In this document: one piece after another, positions 8,076 through 16,752 of the stretch | How positions within the stretch are numbered: position 1 is the first letter of the stretch | Layout of the letters: every line of letters starts with the position of its first letter | Source: Aurantimonas sp036549475 | GTDB taxonomy: Bacteria > Pseudomonadota > Alphaproteobacteria > Rhizobiales > Rhizobiaceae | Assembly: GCF_036549475.1 (NCBI RefSeq) | Contig: NZ_JAZHLI010000011.1 | Location: 36,616 to 100,615 of the forward strand | Length of the DNA: 64,000 nucleotides | Reading direction: 5' to 3' | The notes under the pieces: generated by a model | What the model was told of the DNA's origin: nothing | Database searches by the model: none | The model's input: the letters and a program-made list of their open reading frames with translations, nothing else | Translations under genes and position numbers: made by a program

Positions 8076-9272
8076 ATGCTGAAGAAGAGCGAGACGGGGC
8101 GAAAATTGCGGCCGGCCACGGCCATGGTCCATGGCGGCACCACGCGGTCGGGCTTCGGGGAGACCTCCGAGGCGCTGTTCCTGACGCAGGGCTTCGTCTA
8201 TCCCACCGCCGAAGCCGCCGAGGCCCGCTTCCGCGGCGAAGAGCCCGGCTTCATCTATTCGCGCTACGGCAATCCCACCACCCGCATGTTCGAGGAGCGC
8301 ATGATGGCGCTCGAGGGCGCCGAGGATGCCCGCGCCACCGCTTCCGGCATGGCCGCGGTCGCCGCCGCCATGCAGTGCCAGGTCAAGGCCGGCGACCATG
8401 TCGTGGCCGCCCGCGCCCTGTTCGGCTCCTGTCGCTACGTGGTCGAGACCGTGCTGGCGCGCTGCGGCGTGTCCTGCACCCTCGTCGACGGCCGCGACCT
8501 CGACGCCTGGCGCGCCGCCGTGCGGCCCGAGACCAGGGTCTTCTTCATGGAGACGCCGACCAATCCGACGCTGGAGGTGATCGACATCGCCGCAGTCGCC
8601 GAGATCGCCCACGGCGCCGGCGCCACCCTGGTGGTCGACAACGTCTTCGCCACGCCCATGCTGCAGCGTCCGCTCGAGCTCGGCGCCGACGTCGTCATCT
8701 ATTCGGCCACCAAGCACATTGACGGCCAGGGCCGGTGCCTGGGCGGCGTGATCCTGTCCTCGAAGGAGTGGATAGACGAGAACCTGCACGACTATTTCCG
8801 CCACACCGGCCCCTCGCTCTCGCCCTTCAATGCCTGGACGCTGCTCAAGGGCCTGGAGACGCTGCCCCTGCGCGTCGCCCAGCAGACCCGTTCGGCCGCC
8901 CGCATCGCCGACACGCTGGCCGAGAGCGGCAAGGTCGTGGAGGTGATCTATCCGGGCCGCGCCGACCATCCGGATGCGGCCATCATCGCCCGCCAGATGA
9001 CCGGCGGCTCGACCCTCCTCGCCTTCGAGGTGGCAGGCGGCAAGGCGGCGGCCTTCCGCTTCTCGAATGCGCTGGAGATCGTCCTGATCTCCAACAATCT
9101 CGGCGACGCCAAGAGCCTGATCACCCACCCGGCGACCACGACCCACAAGAACCTGACGCCCGAGGCGCGGGGCGAACTGGGCATCGGCGACGGTCTCCTG
9201 CGCCTGTCGATCGGTCTGGAAGACGTCGACGACCTCCTCGAGGACATCGCCGGCGCCCTCGCGGCGGTCTGA
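8076..9272 (+). CDS. metZ: O-succinylhomoserine sulfhydrylase
   Basis: 398 residues, a Cys/Met metabolism PLP enzyme. Landmarks are YSRYGNPTTRMFEERM (residues 61-76), a phosphate-binding ATASGMAA segment (87-94), and the PLP lysine in VIYSATKHIDGQGR (Lys213). MetZ makes homocysteine directly from O-succinylhomoserine and sulfide. Members acting on O-acetylhomoserine are very similar, so substrate choice is from family context. GGAG lies 7 bases before the ATG. The gene has its own promoter, a SAM-II riboswitch and a leader terminator, so it should be shut down when SAM is plentiful. Confidence 0.92.
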   Translation: MLKKSETGRKLRPATAMVHGGTTRSGFGETSEALFLTQGFVYPTAEAAEARFRGEEPGFIYSRYGNPTTRMFEERMMALEGAEDARATASGMAAVAAAMQCQVKAGDHVVAARALFGSCRYVVETVLARCGVSCTLVDGRDLDAWRAAVRPETRVFFMETPTNPTLEVIDIAAVAEIAHGAGATLVVDNVFATPMLQRPLELGADVVIYSATKHIDGQGRCLGGVILSSKEWIDENLHDYFRHTGPSLSPFNAWTLLKGLETLPLRVAQQTRSAARIADTLAESGKVVEVIYPGRADHPDAAIIARQMTGGSTLLAFEVAGGKAAAFRFSNALEIVLISNNLGDAKSLITHPATTTHKNLTPEARGELGIGDGLLRLSIGLEDVDDLLEDIAGALAAV

Positions 9273-9280
9273 CCCGGAAT

Positions 9281-9342
9281 CCGGTGGCATTAGCCACCGG
9301 CGCAACACGATCGGCCGGGACATTCCGGGTGCGGAATGTTCC
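9281..9342. repeat. Two inverted repeats between metZ and the AGCS gene
   Basis: CCGGTGG (9281-9287) and CCACCGG (9294-9300) form a perfect 7-bp hairpin just after metZ. A second inverted repeat, GGGACATTCC (9317-9326) and GGAATGTTCC (9333-9342), has one mismatch and a 6-base centre. Neither has a T-run. The second looks like an operator or a stable hairpin upstream of the AGCS promoter. Confidence 0.6.
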
Positions 9343-9416
9343 GCCGCATCGAAAGCGGGCGTCCTGGATCCGCTGCCTCGTCGGCACGCCTCCTGCTCCC
9401 GACGAGAGATCCCGCC

Positions 9417-9445
9417 TTGTCGGGGACCGGGTCGCCGGACATAGT
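9417..9445 (+). promoter_or_regulatory. Putative promoter of the AGCS symporter gene
   Basis: TTGTCG (9417-9422), 17-bp spacer, CATAGT (9440-9445), about 32 bp before the start codon at 9478. Confidence 0.5.
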
Positions 9446-9477
9446 GGGCAACCGGCCGTTGCCCCAGGAGCGTGCGC

Positions 9478-10947
9478 ATGGAACTGATCTACGGGTTCTT
9501 CCGACTGATCGAGGACCTCACCTGGGGATGGGCGCTCATCCCGATCCTGGTGATCTTCGGCCTCTTCATCACGGCCATGACGGGCTTCGTCCAGTTCGAG
9601 TTCTTCGGACGGATGTTCCGGGTGCTGTCGTCGAAGAACCAGACCGGGGATCCCAACGCGATCAGTGCGCGCGAGGCGCTGCTCATCTCGGTCGGCGGCC
9701 GGGTCGGCGGCGGCAACATCGCGGGGGTCGCGGTGGCGATCACGCTCGGCGGACCCGGGGCGGTGTTCTGGATGTGGGCGATCGCCCTCGTCGGCATGGC
9801 GACGAGCCTCGTCGAATCCACGCTCGCGCAGCTCTACAAGCGGCCAGCCGATGACGGCACCTACAAGGGCGGCCCGGCGGGCTACATCCTCTACGGGCTC
9901 GGGCACCAGTACCGCTGGCTGGCGGTGCTCTACGCCGTCTGCCTGCTCCTGTCCTTCGCGTTCGGCTTCAACGCCTTCCAGGGCAACACCTTCGCCGGGG
10001 CGGCCAACGACAGCCTCGGCATCGCCCGCATCTGGAGCGCGCTGCTGCTCGCCGTGATCACCGGCTTCATCGTCTATGGCGGCATCAAGCGCATCGCCAA
10101 GGTGGCCGACGTCGTCATTCCGATCATGGCGGTTAGCTACATCGCCATGGCGCTCGTCATCATCCTCCTCAACATCACCGCACTGCCGGGCGTGCTCTGG
10201 ATGATCGTCTCCAACGCCTTCGGGTTCGAGGAGGCGGTCGGCGGCGGCATGGGGGCTGCCATCGCGCAAGGGCTGCGGCGCGGCCTCTTCTCCAACGAGG
10301 CGGGGCTGGGGTCGGCGCCGAACGTCGCCGCGACGGCGCAGGTACGCCACCCGATCAGCCAGGGGATCACGCAGTCCTTCTCGGTCTTCATCGACACGAT
10401 CATCATCTGCTCGTGCACCGCCTTCGTCATCCTCCTGAGCCCGGTCTATTCGCCGGGCGCCGAGATCGACGGCGTCGTGCTGACGCAGCAGTCGCTGGTG
10501 AGCCATCTGGGGGACTGGTCGCAGTACTACCTGACCTTCGCCATCCTGCTCTTCGCGTTCAGTTCCATCATCTACAACTACTATCTCGGGGAGGTGGCGC
10601 TCGGGGTGATGACGAACCACCCGGCCTCGCTGCATATCCTCAGAATTGCCATCGTCGGGATCGTGTTCCTCGGCGCCACCGCGCCCGGTGCGACGGCCGT
10701 GTTCTTCTTCTCGGATCCGCTGATGGGCGTCCTCGCGCTCGTCAACCTCATCGCGATCATGATGCTGTTCCCGGTGCTCATGCGGGTCCTGAACGACTTC
10801 AGGGCGCAGCTGAAGGCCGGCGTGCTGCGGCCGGTCTTCGACCCTGCCAGGTTTCCCGACCTCGACCTCGACCATACGGCATGGCCCGATGCGCATCTGG
10901 CCGAACCGGTCGCGGACAGCTCGGCCGTGGCGCGGACCGCCCGGTAG
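9478..10947 (+). CDS. Sodium/alanine (glycine) symporter, AGCS family
   Basis: 489 residues from ATG 9478 (AGGAG 7 bases upstream; GTG 9472 would be too close). It is a polytopic membrane protein with about 11 hydrophobic segments. AGCS signatures include ALLISVGGRVGGGNIAGVA near residue 65, the GPGAVFWMW segment, GLRRGLFSNEAGLGSAPN near residue 270, and HPISQGITQ. Family members import alanine or glycine with sodium; the exact amino acid cannot be read. It sits between metZ and apaG, genes that are close neighbours in related genomes, so it may be a local insertion. Confidence 0.88.
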   Translation: MELIYGFFRLIEDLTWGWALIPILVIFGLFITAMTGFVQFEFFGRMFRVLSSKNQTGDPNAISAREALLISVGGRVGGGNIAGVAVAITLGGPGAVFWMWAIALVGMATSLVESTLAQLYKRPADDGTYKGGPAGYILYGLGHQYRWLAVLYAVCLLLSFAFGFNAFQGNTFAGAANDSLGIARIWSALLLAVITGFIVYGGIKRIAKVADVVIPIMAVSYIAMALVIILLNITALPGVLWMIVSNAFGFEEAVGGGMGAAIAQGLRRGLFSNEAGLGSAPNVAATAQVRHPISQGITQSFSVFIDTIIICSCTAFVILLSPVYSPGAEIDGVVLTQQSLVSHLGDWSQYYLTFAILLFAFSSIIYNYYLGEVALGVMTNHPASLHILRIAIVGIVFLGATAPGATAVFFFSDPLMGVLALVNLIAIMMLFPVLMRVLNDFRAQLKAGVLRPVFDPARFPDLDLDHTAWPDAHLAEPVADSSAVARTAR

Positions 10948-10950
10948 CTG

Positions 10951-11556
10951 TCACCCAAACGTCCGGAAGCTGAGCCACACGCGCCAGCCACAGGTCCAGG
11001 CCGTCATCGCCGCGAAGATGCAGGCGATCACCGCGAAATGCTGCGGCAGCAGGCAGAACAGCACGAAGACGGCAATCGTCTCGCTGGCCTCGGCCAGCCC
11101 CGTGGTGAAGTAGAGCGACTTGGAGCCACGCTGCTCCGTCGCGATGCCGCGCTTTTCGGCCATCACCGCATAGGCGAGGAAGCTCGCGCCATTGGCGTAG
11201 AAGCTCATCAGGAGGATCGCCGCGGCGAGCGCATTGGCCTGCGGATCGAGCACCGCGAAGGCGAGCGGGATCGCGCCGTAGAACAGAAAGTCGAAGACGA
11301 TGTCCAGATAGCCGCCGAAATCGGTCGGCCGGGTCAGCCGGGCCACCGCGCCGTCCAGCCCGTCGGCCAGGCGCGACAAGAGGATCAGCACCAGTCCGGC
11401 CATCAGCGCGCCGGATGCGATTGCCACTGCCGCGGCAAGCCCCAGCGCCAGCCCGGCGATCGTCACCGTGTTGGCGCCGATGTTCAGCCGAGTCAGGCCC
11501 GCGGCCAGCCAGTCGATCGGCGGGTCGATCTGCCGTTTCAGGACACCGTCGAGCAC
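10951..11556 (-). CDS. CDP-alcohol phosphatidyltransferase
   Basis: 201 residues from a GTG start at 11556 with GGAG 7 bases upstream. The CDP-alcohol phosphotransferase signature is complete: D65..D68-G..A-R73..G81..D85..D89 in the run ADGLDGAVARLTRPTDFGGY and LDIVFD. About six membrane helices follow the family pattern. It probably transfers a phosphatidyl or related group from a CDP-linked donor to an alcohol; the acceptor cannot be assigned. It ends 3 bp from the end of the AGCS gene (convergent). Confidence 0.8.
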   Translation of the reverse strand: MLDGVLKRQIDPPIDWLAAGLTRLNIGANTVTIAGLALGLAAAVAIASGALMAGLVLILLSRLADGLDGAVARLTRPTDFGGYLDIVFDFLFYGAIPLAFAVLDPQANALAAAILLMSFYANGASFLAYAVMAEKRGIATEQRGSKSLYFTTGLAEASETIAVFVLFCLLPQHFAVIACIFAAMTAWTCGWRVWLSFRTFG

Positions 11557-11652
11557 TCGTATTCTCCGTCCACGCTGCAATCGCGCCGTTGACCCGAACG
11601 GGGCGCGCCGCGATAAGTATACGCCGACGCGACACGTCAATCAGGTAAGGCC

Positions 11653-12045
11653 ATGTACAGGGCGACGACGCACGGCATCACGGTCACCGTGACCCCGACC
11701 TATCTGGAAGACCAGTCGATGCCGGACGACGGACGCTGGGTCTGGGCATACACGGTCGAGATCGAGAACGGCAGCCGGCAAACGGCTTGCCTGCGATCAC
11801 GATATTGGCACATCACCGATGCCAACGGCCATGTCGAGGAGGTCCGCGGTCCCGGCGTCGTCGGCGAGGAACCGGTGCTCTCGCCGGGCGACAGCTTCAC
11901 CTACACCTCCGGCTGCCCGCTGGGCACGCCGTCCGGTTTCATGCACGGCCACTACCGCATGGAGCAGGAAGACGGCACGATCGTCGATGTCGAGATCCCG
12001 GCCTTCTCCCTCGACCTGCCGGCCCGCCAGCGGGTGCTGAACTGA
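11653..12045 (+). CDS. apaG: ApaG
   Basis: 130 residues, the full length of ApaG, a single fibronectin-III-like domain. Motifs include VTPTYLEDQS, YTVEIENGS, ARYWHI-like RSRYWHITDANG, and the glycine-rich GVVGEEPVLSPGDSF, ending with the PLGTPSGFMHGHY block. The protein is linked to diadenosine tetraphosphate or cobalt/magnesium phenotypes, but its reaction is unknown. apaG and metZ are close neighbours in Hyphomicrobiales; here two genes lie between them. Confidence 0.93.
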   Translation: MYRATTHGITVTVTPTYLEDQSMPDDGRWVWAYTVEIENGSRQTACLRSRYWHITDANGHVEEVRGPGVVGEEPVLSPGDSFTYTSGCPLGTPSGFMHGHYRMEQEDGTIVDVEIPAFSLDLPARQRVLN

Positions 12046-12288
12046 CCTTAGACGCGCCGGTCCTGCGCAGGGATCTCGACGGGCTATCGAGGTGCGGAAC
12101 GGGATGGATCCGACGGTCTCGCACTGCGACGCTTTGCGCGCCAAGTCTTGGACAACGCGATTGCCGTAACTGAAGCGCGAGCGGGTGGCACGCGTCGCTA
12201 CGCTTAGCGGTGGCTAGGCGCGGCAGGCGCTGGCAACGTCGTCGAGATCAGCAATGCGATCGCATCGCCGCAGCATCGAAAGCCGCAC

Positions 12289-12723
12289 ATGATCGTTGCC
12301 GACACGAACGTCATTCTGCGAGGCCTGCGTTCGAACAAGGGCGCGTCGGGTTACATCCTGAAAGCCATGCTCACCGAAGACGTGGCCTTAGCTGCAACAC
12401 CTGCGGTCATGCTGGAATACGATGACGTTCTGAAACGCCCCTCGTCATTCGAGGGATTTGGGATCGGAGCGCGAGAAGTCAACACCATCCTGGATGCATT
12501 GGCTATGATGGCCCGCGAAACGTACCCGCGGTTCCGGTTCCGACCTTTCCTGGATGACCCGAAAGACGACCTGTTCATCGAATGCGCGCTTGCGGCAGGA
12601 GCACGTGTTATCGTCACTGACGACAGACACTTCATGCATCCGGACGTCGCCGCATTCGGGATAACCCCCAGAACCGCGTCAGACTTCGTTCGGGAGCTTC
12701 GCATGGGAAGGACATCGACATGA
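12289..12723 (+). CDS. PIN-domain toxin (COG1569-like)
   Basis: 144 residues. A PIN nuclease domain: first acidic block IVADTNVILRGL (Asp5), central Glu in LEYDDVLKR, and C-terminal acids in DPKDDLFIECALAAGA and VIVTDDRHF. PIN toxins cleave RNA. The stop overlaps the next start (ATGA at 12720), so the pair is translationally coupled with the toxin first. Its codons (for example TTCGGGATAACCCC) are less GC-biased than the neighbours, which suggests acquisition by transfer. Confidence 0.85.
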   Translation: MIVADTNVILRGLRSNKGASGYILKAMLTEDVALAATPAVMLEYDDVLKRPSSFEGFGIGAREVNTILDALAMMARETYPRFRFRPFLDDPKDDLFIECALAAGARVIVTDDRHFMHPDVAAFGITPRTASDFVRELRMGRTST

Positions 12724-12995
12724 ACCAGCGTGCCGTGCACCTGCCGGACGACGTCCTCGACGAAGCCCGGCAGGTTGCTCTTCAGGAGGGAACGTCCCTC
12801 GACACCTTGATTGGCGTGATCGTTTCCGATGCCTTGCGTCACCGCAAGGAACTCGAACTCATGCGACAGCGCGCGACCCGTGGAAACCCGGATGCCGCGC
12901 TTGCGGTCCTCGACAACCTGCCGAGCCTTCCGACGGAAGAGTGGGACATGCCGGATGTGCGCCCGGGTTCACCCTCGGACATGGGCCGCGGTTAG
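12720..12995 (+). CDS. Putative antitoxin of the PIN toxin
   Basis: 91 residues. The first 50 look like a small ribbon-helix-helix or related DNA-binding module (RAVHLPDDVLDEARQVA, then TSLDTLIGVIVSDAL), followed by an acidic Pro-rich tail (LPSLPTEEWDMPDV) of the kind that wraps a PIN active site. It overlaps the toxin stop by 4 bp. The assignment rests mainly on position, size and fold impression. Confidence 0.7.
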   Translation: MNQRAVHLPDDVLDEARQVALQEGTSLDTLIGVIVSDALRHRKELELMRQRATRGNPDAALAVLDNLPSLPTEEWDMPDVRPGSPSDMGRG

Positions 12996-13099
12996 GCCGC
13001 TTTCCTTGCGGCTTTTCAGACGACATCCGGCGACGGTTCCGCCGCCGGTAGCCGCATGGGCCACGGTTCGAGCCGGCGCGCGCCGGCCGCGCCCCCGCC

Positions 13100-14134
13100 T
13101 CAGCCCTCGCCCGGCGTATCCTCGCCCGACACCCCCGCGCCAGCGGTGAATTCCGACGGATCGAAGCGGTAGGATTCGCCGCAGAACTCGCAGGTGACCG
13201 CGATCGCGCCGTCCTCGACGCTGTCGGTGATCTCCTCGGCCGAAAAATTCGACAGGACGTCCTTGATGCGCTCGCGGTTGCATGAGCAGTCGTCGGCGAC
13301 CGGATTGGCAGGAAACACGCGCACGCCGCGTTCGTGGAACAGGCGGAACAGCAGCCGCTCGACGCCGACATCCGGATCGGCCAGTTCCGACGCCTCGATC
13401 GTGTCGACCAGCGCCCGCACCTCGACCCAGGAATCGTCCGGCTCGAACTCGGCCATGGCATCCTCGACGCCTTCCGGCGCATCGCCGCCCGGCAGGTCCG
13501 GCATGCGCATCCGGTCCGGCGATTCCGGCAGGAACTGCGCCACCAGGCCGCCGGCGCGCCAGCTTTCCACGAAGCCGCTCTCGCCCCGCTTGGCGATCCG
13601 CGCAACGGCCAGCTTGACCGCGGTGGGGATCTGCTCGGACTGGCGGAAATACGCCTCGGCGACCTCCTCCATGGACGAGCCGGCCAGTTCCACGATGCCC
13701 TGGTAGCGCTGGGTGTATTCGCCCTGGTCGACGGTCAGCGCCATGATGCCGTTGCCCAGCAGCGCCTGCGACGACGTCGCGCCGACGCTGACGGCTGCCG
13801 CCAGCTTGTCGGCGTCGAAGCGAGCATAGCCGCGCACGCTGGACGGCGTGGTGAAGTCCACGACCAAAAGGTCGACGGGCCCGTCGGTCTGGGTCTGTGC
13901 GATGAACTTGCCGTCGAATTTCAGGGACGTGCCGAGCAGCACGGTCAGGACGACCATTTCCGCCAGAAGCCGCGCCACCGGCTCGGGATAATCGTGCCGG
14001 CCGAGGATCTGGTCGAGCATCGGTCCGAGCTGCACCGCCCGGCCGCGCGCATCGAGGCCTTCGACAGCGAACGGCACGACGGCGTCGTCGCCGGCGAAGT
14101 TGAACTCGCCGAGCGCCTTCTGCGGATCAGCCAC
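13100..14134 (-). CDS. hslO: Hsp33 redox-regulated chaperone
   Basis: 344 residues. The N-terminal substrate-binding domain runs through VVLTVLLGTSLKFDGKF and GNGIMALTVDQGEYTQRYQG. The C-terminal redox switch has the zinc cysteines CSCNRERI and CEFCGES, so the oxidation-sensing module is intact. Hsp33 is a cytosolic holdase activated by oxidants and heat. The start overlaps the end of argF by 8 bp, making it the last gene of an argD-argF-hslO operon. Confidence 0.93.
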   Translation of the reverse strand: MADPQKALGEFNFAGDDAVVPFAVEGLDARGRAVQLGPMLDQILGRHDYPEPVARLLAEMVVLTVLLGTSLKFDGKFIAQTQTDGPVDLLVVDFTTPSSVRGYARFDADKLAAAVSVGATSSQALLGNGIMALTVDQGEYTQRYQGIVELAGSSMEEVAEAYFRQSEQIPTAVKLAVARIAKRGESGFVESWRAGGLVAQFLPESPDRMRMPDLPGGDAPEGVEDAMAEFEPDDSWVEVRALVDTIEASELADPDVGVERLLFRLFHERGVRVFPANPVADDCSCNRERIKDVLSNFSAEEITDSVEDGAIAVTCEFCGESYRFDPSEFTAGAGVSGEDTPGEG

Positions 14135-15080
14135 GGCGCTGCCCCGCGGACAGTTCGGTCCCCAGCGCGTCGAAGCACCAGGCCAGGATGGATTTCTGCG
14201 CGTGGAGACGGTTCTCGGCCTCGTCGAAGACCACCGATTGCGGGCCGTCCATGACCGCGTCGGTCACTTCCTCGCCGCGATGGGCAGGGAGACAATGCAT
14301 GAAGAGTGCCTCGGGATTGGCGTGCGCCATCAGGCGTTCGTTGACCTGATAAGGCATGAAGACATTGTGGCCGCGCGCCTGTTCCTCGCGGCCCATGGAC
14401 ACCCAGGTATCGGTAACGACGCAGTCGGCGCCGGTCACCGCTTCCACCGGGTCTTGCGTAATTAGGATCGAGGCCCCCTCATTGCGAGCCCGCTCGACGA
14501 AGCGCATGTCCGGTCCCGACCCGGCCGGCGTGGCGATCTTCAGCGCGAAGTCGAACCGCGCCGAGGCCTCGACGAAGGAGGACAGCACGTTGTTGCCGTC
14601 GCCGGTCCAGGCGAAGGTCTTGCCGCGTACCGGACCGCGCTTTTCCTCGAAGGTCAGAAGATCGGTCATGATCTGGCAGGGATGGGTGTCGTCGGTCAGG
14701 CCGTTGATCACCGGGACGGTGGCGAATTCCGCCATTTCCATCAGCCGGTCGTGGGTGGTGGTGCGGATCATGATCGCGTCGACATAGCGCGACAGCACCC
14801 GGGCCGTGTCGGCGATGGTCTCCGAGCGGCCGAGCTGCATCTCGGTGCCGGACAGGAACAGGGTCTCGCCCCCGAGCTGGCGCATGCCGACGTCGAAGGA
14901 GACCCGCGTGCGCGTCGAGGGCTTGTCGAAGATCATCGCCAGCACCTTGCCGGCCAGCGGCTGCGGGCCGTCGCGGCCGAGCGCCTTGCGCCTGGCCGCG
15001 TCGTCGATGATGGCGTGCAGGTCGCGGCTCGGGACGGCGGCGATGTCGAGGAAGTGCTTCGGGCCGTTTGCCATCGTCAT
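14127..15080 (-). CDS. argF: Ornithine carbamoyltransferase
   Basis: 317 residues beginning MTMANGPKHFLDI; TGAGG lies 5 bases before the ATG. The carbamoyl-phosphate motif STRTR (residues 55-59) and the ornithine/C-terminal motif HCLPAHRGEEV are intact, as is EMQLGRSETIADTARVL. The enzyme joins carbamoyl phosphate and ornithine to citrulline in arginine synthesis. It lies 7 bp behind argD and overlaps hslO by 8 bp. Confidence 0.96.
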   Translation of the reverse strand: MTMANGPKHFLDIAAVPSRDLHAIIDDAARRKALGRDGPQPLAGKVLAMIFDKPSTRTRVSFDVGMRQLGGETLFLSGTEMQLGRSETIADTARVLSRYVDAIMIRTTTHDRLMEMAEFATVPVINGLTDDTHPCQIMTDLLTFEEKRGPVRGKTFAWTGDGNNVLSSFVEASARFDFALKIATPAGSGPDMRFVERARNEGASILITQDPVEAVTGADCVVTDTWVSMGREEQARGHNVFMPYQVNERLMAHANPEALFMHCLPAHRGEEVTDAVMDGPQSVVFDEAENRLHAQKSILAWCFDALGTELSAGQRRG

Positions 15081-15087
15081 TGTTGCC

Positions 15088-16302
15088 TCACGCGCTCTTG
15101 CGCCGGTTGCCGAGCGACAATGCCGACACCGCCGTCTCGATCCGATCCATCGCCTGCCGGACCTCGTCCGCGGTGACGTTGAGCGGCGGCAGCAGGCGCA
15201 CGACATTGTCGCCCGCCGGCACCGCCAGAAGTCCGTTCTCGCGCATCTGCGCGACGAGCTCGACATTCGGCACCTTGGCCTTGAGCCCGATCAGCAGCCC
15301 CTCGCCGCGCACCGCCTCGATCACGTCGGGATAGCGGTCGGACAGTGACGCCAGCGACTGCTTCATCTGCAGCGACATGTCCCGCACATGGTCCAGGAAC
15401 CCCTCCTCCAGCACCACGTCGAGCACCGCGTTGCCGACGGCCATCGCCAGCGGGCTGCCGCCATAGGTCGTGCCGTGCGAGCCCGGTGTCATGCCGCTGG
15501 CCGCCGCTTCCGTCGCCAGGCACACGCCGAGCGGAAAGCCGCCGCCGATGCCCTTGGCCGAGGCGAGGATGTCGGGCGCGGCGCCCGAATGCTGGTAGGC
15601 GAAGAACTTGCCGGTGCGCCCGACGCCGGTCTGTACCTCGTCGTAGATCAACAGGATGCCCAGCGTGTCGCAGAGTTCGCGCAGGCCCGTCAGGCACATC
15701 GGCGGGACGCTGCGGATGCCGCCCTCGCCCTGGATCGGCTCGATCAGGATCGCCGCGACCTCCGGACCCGCCGCCGCTTCGCGCAGCGCGTCATGGTCGC
15801 CGAAGGGCAGCTGGTCGAAGCCGTCGACCTTCGGGCCGTAGCCCTCGAGATATTTCTTCTGGCCGCCGGCCGCGATCGTGGCCAGCGTACGCCCGTGAAA
15901 CGCCCCCTCGAAGGTGAGGATGCGATAGCGCTCGGGCGCGCCGTTCACGTAATGATAGCGCCGCGCCGTCTTGATGGCGCATTCCACCGCCTCGGCACCG
16001 GAATTGGCGAAGAAGGCGCGGTCGGCGAAAGTCGCCGCCGTCAGCCGCTCGGCCATCCGCCGCTGGTCCGGGATCTCGTAGAGATTGGAGACGTGCCACA
16101 GCTTCTCGGCCTGCGCCTTCAGCGTCTCGACCAGATGCGGATGGGCATGGCCCAGGCAGTTCACTGCGATGCCGCCGCCAAAGTCCATGTAGCGTCGGCC
16201 GTCGCGCGTCTCCAGCCAGACGCCGCTGCCGCGCTCGAAGGCGAGGTCGGCGCGCGCATAGGTCTCGAAGAGCGGCGAGGAATGGTCCGTCGTGTCAGCC
16301 AT
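15088..16302 (-). CDS. argD: Acetylornithine aminotransferase
   Basis: 404 residues, class III PLP aminotransferase. ANSGAEAVECAIK (99-111) forms the phosphate site, LIYDEVQTGVGRTG (218-231) holds the cofactor Asp, and the PLP lysine is Lys250 in SAKGIGGGFPLG. It converts N-acetylglutamate semialdehyde to N-acetylornithine and may also serve in lysine synthesis. It is the first gene of argD-argF-hslO. The operon is divergent from gcrA, with 450 bp between the starts. Confidence 0.95.
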   Translation of the reverse strand: MADTTDHSSPLFETYARADLAFERGSGVWLETRDGRRYMDFGGGIAVNCLGHAHPHLVETLKAQAEKLWHVSNLYEIPDQRRMAERLTAATFADRAFFANSGAEAVECAIKTARRYHYVNGAPERYRILTFEGAFHGRTLATIAAGGQKKYLEGYGPKVDGFDQLPFGDHDALREAAAGPEVAAILIEPIQGEGGIRSVPPMCLTGLRELCDTLGILLIYDEVQTGVGRTGKFFAYQHSGAAPDILASAKGIGGGFPLGVCLATEAAASGMTPGSHGTTYGGSPLAMAVGNAVLDVVLEEGFLDHVRDMSLQMKQSLASLSDRYPDVIEAVRGEGLLIGLKAKVPNVELVAQMRENGLLAVPAGDNVVRLLPPLNVTADEVRQAMDRIETAVSALSLGNRRKSA

Positions 16303-16393
16303 GGCCTTTGACTTTGCTGGATCGTGGATGTCCGATCCGGTTGTGGTTGCGAAAACCGGTTCGCAGGGCGAACCGCTGGGGCGGGATGCTTGA

Positions 16394-16434
16394 AACACCA
16401 AAGCCTGCCGATGGGGCAGGCTTTCGGGTGTTTT
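16394..16434. terminator. Long orphan hairpin in the argD-gcrA gap
   Basis: AACACC plus AAAGCCTGCC (16394-16409) pairs with GGCAGGCTTT (16415-16424) and GGTGTT (16427-16432), with a two-base bulge, then T residues on the + strand. It is shaped like an intrinsic terminator, but both flanking genes point away from it. It may end an unannotated small transcript or attenuate the argD leader. Confidence 0.6.
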
Positions 16435-16569
16435 CCGAGGTTTCGGAACCTTCGCTATACCATGGGGAGCCGACGCAGTGTCAATCGAACCGCATTTTCG
16501 CCCCGCTTGTGGTCCATACGCTCGCGTGACGTCACCGGCGGCCACAAAGGCTGGGGAAAACACTCAAAC

Positions 16570-16623
16570 GATTCCCCTGCGTCCCGGGCGAGCCTTGTCA
16601 GCGAGTCCGCGGCTGGGCTATCT
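16570..16623 (+). promoter_or_regulatory. gcrA promoter with GANTC methylation sites
   Basis: TTGTCA (16595-16600), 17-bp spacer, CTATCT (16618-16623). A GANTC site (GAGTC 16603-16607) lies inside the spacer; others are GATTC at 16570-16574 and GATTC at 16715-16719. GANTC is the target of CcrM, and GcrA acts at methylated GANTC promoters, so autoregulation is plausible. Confidence 0.6.
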
Positions 16624-16752
16624 TGGCGTCAACATACTAGATTTCGTGCGGCGGACCTAGTTCCTCAATATATCTTGTGCGTTCTGGCGCGGTCAGCCGT
16701 CGCGCTCGTGGAGGGATTCCAGCCGCAGCGACCATGCCGAAAGGAGCTTGCC

